This document shows positions 1 through 7,526 of a DNA stretch of 12,314 nt, piece by piece (the stretch's first letter is position 1; each line of letters starts with the position of its first letter). This DNA comes from Acanthamoeba lenticulata (Eukaryota > Discosea > Longamoebia > Acanthamoebidae): positions 1 through 12,314 of the forward strand of contig NAVB01001324.1 of assembly GCA_002179805.1 (NCBI GenBank), in the 5' to 3' direction. The notes beneath the pieces are model-generated. The model was not told the origin of the DNA. It worked only from the letters and a program-made list of their open reading frames with translations, and did no database searches. Made by a program: the position numbers and the translations under genes.

Positions 1-448
1 CACACCAGTGGTGAGCAAGCAGCGTTACAAGAGCTGAAGGGAGAGGCTTCGCTGTGTACCAATAAACATAGGGACCGACCTCCTTGACGATGGGCAGCGC
101 TCCATTGCGCACGTCATCGAGGTTCGTGATGTTATAGAAGTGCGCTGCAATGCGCAGCATGGGAGCGTCGCTCGCGTAGGTGTTTTGCCAGTGTTTGTAG
201 TTGGTGGCGTGCTAGAACGTCGGCAACAAGCGCCAAAAAGTGGCAATAGTCAGGGCAACACCTTGACAAGGCGACAGGGGAGGAGGTGAATGTACATCTG
301 AATCGATTATGACTTGATCATAGATTCCCTGCTTGATGAACTGCTGGACACCGTACTGCGCCAGCCAAGCACCGCCGAAGAGCGCAGCGCCGAGCACCAA
401 CGCAAGGGCGGTCGCTACGACGCAGCACCAGGTTCTCTTGCGCAGCAT
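1..448 (-). CDS. CD36/LIMP-2 family scavenger receptor, 5' part (partial)
   Basis: Only the N-terminal part lies in the window. I read exon 1 at 448..296 (51 codons, phase 0) and exon 2 from 211 to about 60 or beyond, joined over an 84-nt intron (295..212; donor gtacat, acceptor ctag). Residues 1-7 are short and basic, followed by a hydrophobic stretch (about residues 8-30), as in the N-terminal membrane anchor of CD36/LIMP-2 proteins. Exon 2 carries the early ectodomain signature: a hydrophobic FYNITNLDDV segment, then G-x-LPIVKEVGPYVYW, matching the family's N-P then G-x-P-x-x-x-E-x-GPY pattern. In the family these proteins bind lipids, lipoproteins or bacteria at the cell surface, or act in lysosomal membranes. 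After GPYVYW a donor (gtacac, 59..54) probably opens another intron, so the left 50 bases may be non-coding. An in-frame ATG at 544 could add 32 residues; I chose 448 because the membrane segment then starts near the N terminus, as usual. Confidence 0.75.
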
Positions 449-679
449 CGCTGGTATGTGTGACGCGAACGGCTGAGACTTAGACTTGCCACAGACGGTG
501 ACTGATTGCAAACTCACGCCACTGCTGACGGCGCTGTGCTCCAACGATGAATGATGAAGATTTGAGACCGTAAAGGGATAAGCAGCGCAATCTTCCTTGG
601 CCCCCTAGTGCACGAGAAAAACCGCGAGAAAACAACAGCAATCCTCCGCCATCTGGGCTTCTTCTTCTCGTCCACCCCT
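449..679. other. Spacer between the HA-domain gene 3' end and the CD36-like gene 5' end
   Basis: Both neighbouring genes run on the minus strand, so these 231 bases should hold the 3' untranslated region of the upstream HA/RS gene and the promoter and 5' untranslated region of the CD36-like gene. I see no clear TATA box or polyadenylation signal. Short open frames on both strands here have no recognisable domain content. Confidence 0.4.
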
Positions 680-3493
680 TCACACGTCCGAGGTCGGCTC
701 AAACACGCCAACTTCTTCCAGCAGCTTTCGTCGCCAGGGCAGCAGCGAGTTGGATCTCTCGCGAACCAGTTGCTCATCGCACCACCTGACACGGACGCAA
801 GGGGTAAGAGGCAGTCTGTGCACACAGTGCGCCACACATCCGGCTCACGCACCTGCCAAGTGAGGGGTGCTGTTTTCGGTTGGGTCGCTTGAGCTTGGTC
901 CGCTGTTGCCAGGCCTTGAGGGCAGCTAGCCGCTCGAACCATTTCTTGTTGACGCTGTTGTCCGGAATCTCCTCGTCGCCTTCTTCGCGGCCGGGAGCGT
1001 CTTGCTCTCCTGCTCCTTCCTCCTCCTCCCCCTCTTCCTCCTCACCTCCGCTGCTGGCGGCCACCTGGCTCTTATTCGCGGGTACGCCGCTTGGCTCGGC
1101 CTCGTCGCCGCTATCACTGACGGCCTCGTCCCTCCTGCTCACGGGTTCCTCCTCATCGTCTGGCTGTTCCTGCTTGACCTTTGCGTCATCCTCCGCCTCG
1201 GACGATGCGGCGGAGTTCCAGCTGCGCTTCTTTCTGGCTTGTCGCCGCGTGGCCGCGCCCTTGCTGGCCGACTCAGCCGTCTCCGTGCGTCCCTTCCGAC
1301 CTTCTCGCTTGTTTCCAGCTCCCTCATCATGATCGTCCTCTTCGCCCTCGCTGTCGTGGCCATCCTTGCTCAACTCGTTGTCGCTGTCCTTGCTCTCGAC
1401 TTCGTCCTTCTTCGTCTTGCCGTTGTCAGCATCGGCCTCGTTCCCAGCCATGGCCCGATGCTTGGTCCGCTTCGCCCGCTTGACCGCCCTCGGCCGGCCA
1501 GTCTTGTCGGCGGCGACGGGCGTCGTGGACTCGCCAGTGCGGCTCTCGCCCGCTTCCGACGTCGTCTTTTCCTCGTGCTCGTCCGCGCGGGTTGTGCTGG
1601 CGCGGCGCGGCCGCGTAGGCGTGTCCTCCCGGGCCTTGTCCCGCTCGTTCGTGTGGTCCTCGAGCGGGTTCTGCATGCCCAGCTCGAGCAGGTCCTGAAT
1701 CTTATGCTGGCCCATCGTGCCGCGCCTGTACATCCGACACCCATTCAGATGAGTCCCCATTGCTCAGGCGGAGAGAAGCAGGAGCGCGCAAGAGCGCACC
1801 TCCAGCGCTGGCGGACGTTCTGCGTCCACGTGTAGAGGGGCTTGTTGGGATGGCTCTTGGGCACGCGGCAGTGCCCGTGCGTCTCAGCAAACTCGCGCAG
1901 TTCATCGAGCCGCATTTGCCATCTAAGAAAGGGGGGGGGGGAAGGCGCATAAGCCAAGCTATTTGGAAACAAAGAACGAAAGCGAACCTCTCGTTGTTGT
2001 CGTGTTCGATCTCCTCTGCCGCGCGCCGTTTCTTGCCGCGACGGACAGGGGAGGGGGTCGTGCGCGCAGGGCTCTCGGCTCCCTCGTCAGCGAGTGCGCC
2101 ACCGCCTGCGCTGCCGGTTGCCGGCTCGTCGCTGTCGACGCTCACGCTCCTCGACCTCGTCCGCTTGCGCGACTGTGGGGAAGCCTCGCCCGCAGTCGAG
2201 CCCGACACAGCCGGAGCCATGGATGGCTTGGCGCTAGCGCCGCGGCGCTGGTCTCCTGATCCGCCGCCTCGACCTTCGTCCTCGGCCTTCTCACGGTACT
2301 CGTCGTCGTCGACGTCCTCCTTTTCGCCTCGCCGCTCGCGCTTCCGCTTGGCGCGTTGGTCGCTCTTCCTGTCTCTGATCCTTTCATCTCCGCCGTCCCG
2401 GCCTCGCTTGCCGCCACGACGGGTTCGCTGCTTGGGCTCGACCTCGGAGCCGCTGTCGCTGCCACTGCTTCCGCTGTGGCTTGGCTCATCGCTGATGCTG
2501 CTCTCGCTTGAGCTGCTGCTGTGGCTTGGTGAGTCGCTGCTCTCGCTGACACTGCGACGCCGGTGTTTGCGACGGTGCCGCCGACGCGACTGCTTGGCCG
2601 CCTGGCGGGCCTGACGCTCGCGGTCCTTGCGGTGGCGCTCCTCGCGCATCTCCAGCAGCAGCCCGTGGAGCTCCTGCTTGAGCTCTTGGTTCTCGCGCTC
2701 GAGCTCGTGCAGCTTGCCTTGGCTTTCCCTGCCGCGCCGCTCGACTTCCATCAGCAGCTCGGCCTTGAACTCGCCCATGATGTCCCGCCGCAGCGCGGCA
2801 ACCGTGGCCGGCTGCTCCACCTCCAGCAGACCGCCGATGCGGGCCGGTGGCGGCGTCGGGAGCGGCAGCGCCACGGGCTCACTGGCGGCTGGAGGCCGCA
2901 GGGCCACCGGCACAGACACAGGCACAGACACGGGCACTCCGGCCAGCGTGTTGGCCTGACTGAAGGCCTCGCGCAGCATGAGCTCGGCTGTGTTGGTCGC
3001 TTGGGGTAAGATTGGGGTTGGAATCAGAGGTACTGCAGGCGCCAACTTTGGCAGAGACGCGGCCATGGCAAGCGGTGAGGCGGTGGTGGCCGTGGTCGTG
3101 GCCGTGGCCTTGACCTTGGGTGTGGGCGTGATCACGGCCTTGGTTGAGGCCTGTGGCGGAGGCGTTGGCGTGGGCGCGGGCGTGGGCACAGGCGTTGGCG
3201 ATGACGCGGGCGCAGGAACAGGCGCAGACTCACGGCCGGCGTTGCGTAGCGCGGGCTCAACGGCGGGGATGGCAAGCATGCCGCCCAGCAGGTTGTCCTC
3301 GAGAAACTTGTAGCGCTGAAGTGGCCCGCTGGAAGCAGACCGCTGTTGCTGGTGATCCGCCCCAGATCCGTTCTCCGCCGCGCTGCCGGTGGCCCGGTCG
3401 GCCCGGCGCTGGGCCAGGAGCTTATCCAACTGCTTTTCGATGTCCGCGATGGTCTGTAGCACGGTATCCAGCCCTCCCACTGCTGTGGTGATC

Positions 3494-3524
<31 letters not shown>

Positions 3525-3776
3525 GTGCTGCGCGCACTTCGGTTCGGAGACATGCGCTGGTCAGCTCAGGCAAAGGCCAAGCGAGTGAGGGAGTGAGCGG
3601 GGAGCAGTACCAGTGGCGCCGCTGGGGGATGGGCCGCCGTTCGGCGGAGGGACGTGAGCGCCGGGGGCCAACTGGGTGAAGGCCGAACCGCCGGCCGAAT
3701 AGTGCGACGAAGGCGGCGAGGGCTTATTATTCGTCCGGTTGTTGGTCGCACCCGCTGCGCTGGTGCGCCGCTCCAT
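680..3776 (-). CDS. Arg/Ser-rich coiled-coil protein with two helicase-associated (HA) domains
   Basis: Five exons are read: 3776..3611, 3536..1988, 1922..1800, 1725..853 and 785..680. They sum to 2817 nt, giving 938 residues and a TGA stop. In order: low-complexity N terminus (1-55); a short helix-prone part with an Ala run (56-110); Pro/Ala/Thr-rich stretch (about 155-240); highly charged coiled coil (about 298-372); Arg then Ser/Arg-rich segment (about 370-425) within a basic/acidic region; HA domain 1 (about 573-630) starting WQMRLDELREFAETHGHCRV; acidic, Lys/Glu-rich linker (about 640-870); HA domain 2 (about 873-932) with KKWFERLAALKAW and LGRWCDEQLVRERS. Both HA domains become continuous only after splicing, which supports the last three introns. 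HA domains (PF03457 type) are helical modules seen next to some helicases and as stand-alone arrays in protists and algae, and are thought to bind nucleic acid. No helicase motifs are present. RS-rich and coiled-coil regions suggest a nuclear, RNA- or chromatin-related role, which is inference. The first intron is least certain: acceptors at 3537 and 3528 both keep frame. Confidence 0.8.
1931..1941 (+). repeat. 11-base G homopolymer inside an intron of the HA/RS gene
   Basis: Eleven G residues in a row on the plus strand. On the coding (minus) strand this is a C tract followed by tttcttag, so it forms the polypyrimidine tract just before the acceptor of the intron 1987..1923. Confidence 0.9.
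2909..2940. repeat. 12-base imperfect tandem repeat in the HA/RS gene
   Basis: The unit ggcacagacaca recurs about 2.7 times with small changes. On the minus coding strand it encodes an alternating Val-Pro-Val-Ser run in the Pro-rich part of the HA/RS protein. Such low-complexity coding repeats often vary in length between strains; that is general knowledge and was not tested here. Confidence 0.7.
3494..3530. repeat. GCT trinucleotide repeat encoding an alanine run
   Basis: About twelve near-perfect GCT units, with single-base breaks (gtt, ggt), encode an Ala run near residues 57-70 of the HA/RS protein on the minus strand. It lies directly at the 5' end of exon 2, next to the two candidate splice acceptors, and so adds to the uncertainty of that junction. 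Confidence 0.8.
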
Positions 3777-4096
3777 AGTGCTTCAGATGTGAAACTGAGC
3801 AAAAGGTGTGCAGCAAATCAAAGAGCAAAATAAAAAATCGCGAGTGATTCTTGCCGGTTCGGTCCGCCTAATCGTTTCTTGTTGGGTTCGGTGCCGCGCA
3901 CACAAAGCGACTGACTGAGCCGAGAAACAGGGCAACGTTCTTCTTGTTTGCCCCGTTGACGAGGAGTGGCAACTGCTTACCTTTTTTTTTTCTTTTTGCT
4001 TTATTAAATCAATTTTTATTTCTTCCGCAAGTGTGAAGCCAAAGCACCCTTGTTGGTGGCGGCCACTGTTTGACCGCTTGTTGTGTGGAACTAGCA
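3777..4096. promoter_or_regulatory. Shared divergent promoter region between the HA/RS gene and RP9
   Basis: The 320 bases between the start codon of the HA/RS gene (minus strand, 3776) and that of RP9 (plus strand, 4097) hold no supported gene. They are AT-richer than the flanking exons and contain a long T-rich tract near 3981-4022 with tttattaaatc, which could serve as a TATA-like element for RP9. An A/T-rich stretch near 3825-3838 lies a similar distance upstream of the HA/RS start. The T-rich tract followed by cttccgcaag at 4022-4031 could instead be the 3' end of an intron in the RP9 5' leader. A 104-residue open frame on the minus strand here looks random. Confidence 0.5.
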
Positions 4097-5380
4097 ATGG
4101 CGGATCGAGCGAAAAGAGACGATGCCGCCTTCACCAAGGGCGTGGGCGGTCCCCCTCTCGAGGGTGAGAAGTTAGAGATCTTTTATGAGGCCCCGCCCGG
4201 TCTGATCAAGGAGAAGGAGGAGAGACCGGAGGACGTTGTGCCGGACGCGCCGGGAAATGAAGAAGTGCGCGACTTCCTGTCCAAGGCGCCCAGCAAAGGC
4301 CTCTGGTACTGACTCCTGCCGGTGGTGTTGGCCTCACGCCTAACATTTGTGTGTATGGTGTGTGCATGGTGCTGCAGGATGCCGCTTGGCAAGTACGTGT
4401 TGCGTAGTGTTGTGACGTGACTCATAAAAGGGAGGGAACATGATGTGTTTGCTTAACGCCTGCTGTGTGGGCTTCCATGATGCAGAGAGGTCAAGTGCAT
4501 GCAGTGTTGGCGGTGCAAGGTATGCTCATTGCCCCCTTTTTCATCGCTCCTTTCCCTCTACTGATATGCGTCCAGCAATTCGGTCATCGCACAGGCGATC
4601 GCGAGTGTCCGCTTCGTGATGGAGGTACTGTACCAGTCGGCCCTGCACTACTCTCTAGCTGATCTCACTCGTCTACAGGCAACCCCAAGAGTGAGGCCGA
4701 GCGACAAGCGCGAATGGTACCATTCACTGACTCGCCGAGCTCCTCTGTCGCGGGCGCTGAGCTGGAGCCTGTTGTTGTTGTTAATCATGATGTGCGCAGG
4801 ACCCCATGTACAACTTGCTTCAGGGCAAAGGGGCCGCAAGCGCCCAGTCCGAAGACGCCCCGTCCAAGCCGGTCTCCAAGGGGCAAAGGTGAGAGAGTGC
4901 CGCCCTTCCCCTTCTCCCCGGTGGTCCACGTGATGGACGACCTCGACTAAGGGCACTTGTGCTGTTTCATTGCGTGTGCTGGATGGGCCACACAGTTTGA
5001 AGGACCTCGCGCAGCAGCTGATGGAGCTTCAGAAGGAGAAGAAGCGCAAGAAGCGCGAGAAGAAGGAGAAGAAGAAGGAGAAAAAGGAGAAGAAGCGCCA
5101 GCGCGAGAAGGAGAGGGGCCGCTCAGGCAAGCGGAGCCGAAGCCGCAGCCGAAGCCGCAGCCGCAGCCGAGGCAAAAGCAGACGTCGAGACGATCGCAGC
5201 AAAAGCCGCAGCCGGAGCCGAAGCAGGAGCCGCGACCGAAAGCGCAGCAGCCGCGACCGAGGTCGCGAGAGGGGCCGCGACCGAAAGCGTAGCCCAAGCC
5301 GAAGCAGGAGCCGCAGCCGAGACCGAAACAGGCGCCACGCAAAGCGGAGGCGCGGCTCCTCTGCCTCATCCGACGCCTGA
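4097..5380 (+). CDS. RP9: RP9 orthologue (PIM1-associated protein PAP-1), with zinc knuckle and RS tail
   Basis: Seven exons are read: 4097..4305, 4378..4392, 4486..4519, 4576..4624, 4679..4716, 4800..4888 and 4996..5380. They total 819 nt, giving 272 residues and TGA. Splicing yields an unbroken RP9 core: LEIFYEAPPGLIKE (26-39), PEDVVPDAPGNEEVRDFL, KAPSKGLWMPLGKEVK (63-78), a Cys-x2-Cys-x4-His-x6-Cys zinc knuckle (Cys82, Cys85, His90, Cys97) and the DPMY motif (116-119). Human RP9/PAP-1 is a nuclear protein that binds PIM1 kinase and associates with splicing factors; variants in it have been linked to dominant retinitis pigmentosa. The C terminus has a Lys/Glu-rich helix (about 158-187) followed by a long RS/RD tail (about 188-272) typical of splicing regulators, which fits a role at the spliceosome. 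The human protein ends in a Lys/Ser-rich tail; the more canonical RS repeats here are a difference from it. Exon 2 has only 15 nt (MPLGK). It is divergent with the HA/RS gene and convergent with the MINDY gene. Confidence 0.93.
5139..5350 (+). repeat. Degenerate hexanucleotide repeat encoding the RS tail of RP9
   Basis: Units close to agccgc, agccga and agcagg recur across about 210 bases of the last RP9 exon and encode alternating Arg-Ser and Arg-Asp pairs. The low complexity produces long spurious open frames in the other five reading frames, including leucine-rich ones on the minus strand. Confidence 0.85.
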
Positions 5381-5499
5381 CACCTGTCGAGAAGAAAGAA
5401 GAAGCAAAGGCGCCATAAAACTTGGGGCTGGGGAAAGAAAGACTTTTTACAACAACAACAAAACACCAGTGGGATGACCTCTATCAACCTCTTTGCTGG
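5381..5499. other. Convergent 3' spacer between RP9 and the MINDY gene
   Basis: Only 119 bases separate the two stop codons of these tail-to-tail genes, so their 3' untranslated regions probably overlap or abut. On the plus strand a cataaa variant of the polyadenylation hexamer occurs near 5415. On the minus strand a run of tgt units followed by taaaa near 5448-5463 could act in 3' processing. Neither signal is canonical. Confidence 0.35.
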
Positions 5500-7242
5500 C
5501 TAGCAAAGGACGCAGGAGGTGTCCTCCTCGCCACGGGGCGGAGCGCGGGGCCGCGGGTACTGCCGCATGGCCTTGGCCGGTGGCGGCGGCACGCGCTGCT
5601 TTCGCGGCTTGCTGCGCCCCGTCGGCTCGGGCTCCCGCGCGTGGAGCGCGCTCTCGCGCCTGATCTCGCGCTCCTGCAGCTGCTGGGCCAGCAGGAAATC
5701 GTCCCTGCAAGTTGCGGCGAAACGCGGTGAGCGACGATCATCTTGTGTGATTGCTATTGCAGGACATCATGACAACGACGACGACGATGAGCAGTCGACG
5801 TACTCTTCTTGAAGCTTCTCGGGGGTAATATTATCGTCGGCGGGGCGCTGGCTGACGTCCTCGCTCACGGCGGCCGTGGACTGGAGGAGCGAGCTCTGCT
5901 GCTCGCTCTTGTGGCACACCTTGAACGTGTGCGTCGTCAGGACGGTGTCGCCATCGATCTGGTCAAGCTTCTCCCACACGGCGGGCGTGTCCTGATAGCC
6001 AACATCCGTCACGAGCAGATAGAGCGAGCCTGTGAAGTGGGATGAAATGATGTCAACGCTTCGTCATCAAGTCGGCCTCGGCAAGTAAGTACCATTGTGC
6101 TTGTGCAGCACGGAGAAGTGGTTGTTGCGGAAGAAAACGCAGAACTCGCCTTCTCGAAGGCCTACGGAAAGGGAAGAAGGTGTAAGTTGAATGATCAAAG
6201 CAAGAACCACCACGGTGCGGCGTACCCTGATGCAAGAGGACGATGCCATGGTAGGTAAGCTGCGTCGAGGTGCGGTTGAAAAAGTCCTGAGCCCGCGTGC
6301 ACTCTTCCACGACACGGCGCTCGTCGCCCTCCAGCCCCGGCAGTAGCCGTGCCGCCTCGGCCTCAAAGTCGAGCTCGGCGTCGGCCTCTGGCTTGCCCTC
6401 CTCCTTGCGCTTTTTTGTGACGAGCGTGTTGCGCTCGACGAGCAGCTCCATGAGTCGATCGTACGAGTACTTGGAGACCACAGACCACGCCTCATCCTGC
6501 GGGTCAACGATCCAGCCGTGCACCAGATTCAGGTTGAGCACGTCGAAAATGATGCACTCCTGCGTATACTCCATGTCCTTGATTCTGTTTTTGTGAGAAA
6601 AAGAGCATTTGTGAGTCTCTCTGAGCGGCTCTGAGATGATGAGAGGACAAGAGGAGAGAGAAGTACCCGGTGAACTTGACGTTGATGTCGAGGCCAGCCG
6701 AGAGTTTGGGTAGCACTTTAAGCGCGTCACTCACATTCTGCTGGTAGTTGGCCAAGAGGCCTTTGTCGCTGGCAATCAGGGGCTGTACGAGCACGCACGC
6801 GTCAGCCTCACGAAAATGGTAAGAGACGATGGAGAGGGACGCACTGGTGGCTTGAGGCTAGAGAGATGGCCAGCGAGCATGGTGAGGAGGTCGCTGTTAT
6901 TGATGCCTCCGTAATCGGCGTGTACGTGTAGCTTGCCAGTCAAGAACAGAATATTGCCTGCAGCGCCCGTGCCAAAAGTGATTTAATTGATTTTTAATTA
7001 ACATTAACGATGCTTAATTGAATGATGAACGTACAGATGGCAAGCAGGGGACACGGCCCGTTTTCGTTCTGCATGAGAATAGGAATGGTCTGCTTTTTGG
7101 AGATGTGGATGTGCTTCAGTCGGTAGTAGCTGTCTTGCAAGGCCCGCAAGCCAGCCTCCGGCATGTCGGAATCTCTGTCCTCTACTTCCTTCCCTTTCGC
7201 ACTCTCCTTAGCATGCTCCATCTGCAGGACCTTCTCACTCAT
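5500..7242 (-). CDS. MINDY-1/2-type (FAM63) Lys48-ubiquitin deubiquitinase
   Basis: Seven exons are read: 7242..7035, 6957..6845, 6782..6667, 6584..6226, 6161..6093, 6029..5804 and 5704..5500. They sum to 1296 nt, giving 431 residues and TAG. The MINDY core is continuous only after splicing: MQNENGPCPLLAICNILFL holds the oxyanion Gln58 and catalytic Cys64, VKFTG then FDVLNLNLVHGWIVDPQ follows, then QLTYHG, then EGEFCVFFRNNHFSVLHKHN with catalytic His280, then SLYLLVTDVGYQ. MINDY enzymes are cysteine proteases that trim Lys48-linked ubiquitin chains. A motif interacting with ubiquitin (MIU-like, EDDFLLAQQLQERE, about 364-377) follows the catalytic domain, as in animal MINDY-1/2, and a Pro/Arg-rich tail ends in SCVLC, a CaaX-type prenylation motif. 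The start at 7242 has no earlier in-frame ATG. However, the frame stays open upstream to a good acceptor (atcaag at about 7284) with helix-prone Gln/Lys/Glu residues, so an earlier coding exon is possible. Confidence 0.92.
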
Positions 7243-7526
7243 CTTCTGCCGTTGCTGCTTGGCGGTTTGCTCTTCGATGCCGTTTTGCGCTTGATAAAAA
7301 CACAGAGGGAAAATCTTCTATTGAAATTTCCATCGCCTTCCAGCGTTCGTTGCTTCCCGTGTTCTTCCTGTGGAGAACGCGGCCAACCAAATCAGCAAAA
7401 AAGTTGCAAAACAGCGCTTCATTCCTCTCATGCTGGGCCATTTCTTCGTAGAAGAGAATAAAATGAAATTGTAGGCGTGGTTGCTGGGTTTTATGTTTTT
7501 CATAAGCCAGCGACAGGCAGGCGTGA
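7243..7526. promoter_or_regulatory. Divergent 5' region between the MINDY and RCC1-BTB-filamin genes
   Basis: These 284 bases separate the start codons of two head-to-head genes and should carry both promoters. The part nearest MINDY (7243-7284) stays open in the MINDY frame and may be coding or 5' untranslated exon. A pyrimidine-rich stretch on the minus strand ending in atcaag (about 7310-7284) resembles an intron 3' end, so the MINDY leader probably contains an intron. I could not place its donor. No canonical TATA box is evident. Confidence 0.45.

Noticed and set aside
1002..1835. 277-codon plus-strand open frame encoding a Leu/Val-rich, membrane-like protein
   Set aside because: It is antisense to the Lys/Glu/Asp-rich exon of the HA/RS gene. 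GC-rich acidic and basic codons read as Leu, Val and Ala on the opposite strand, and no family motif is visible.
1760..2614. 284-codon plus-strand open frame rich in Ser, Leu and Arg
   Set aside because: It is antisense to the RS-rich and coiled-coil part of the HA/RS gene, crosses the intron at 1923-1987 without change and shows no domain.
5029..5487. 152-codon minus-strand frame with Leu-Arg repeats
   Set aside because: It is the antisense of the RP9 RS-repeat exon; its apparent repeats only mirror the agccgc-type hexamers.
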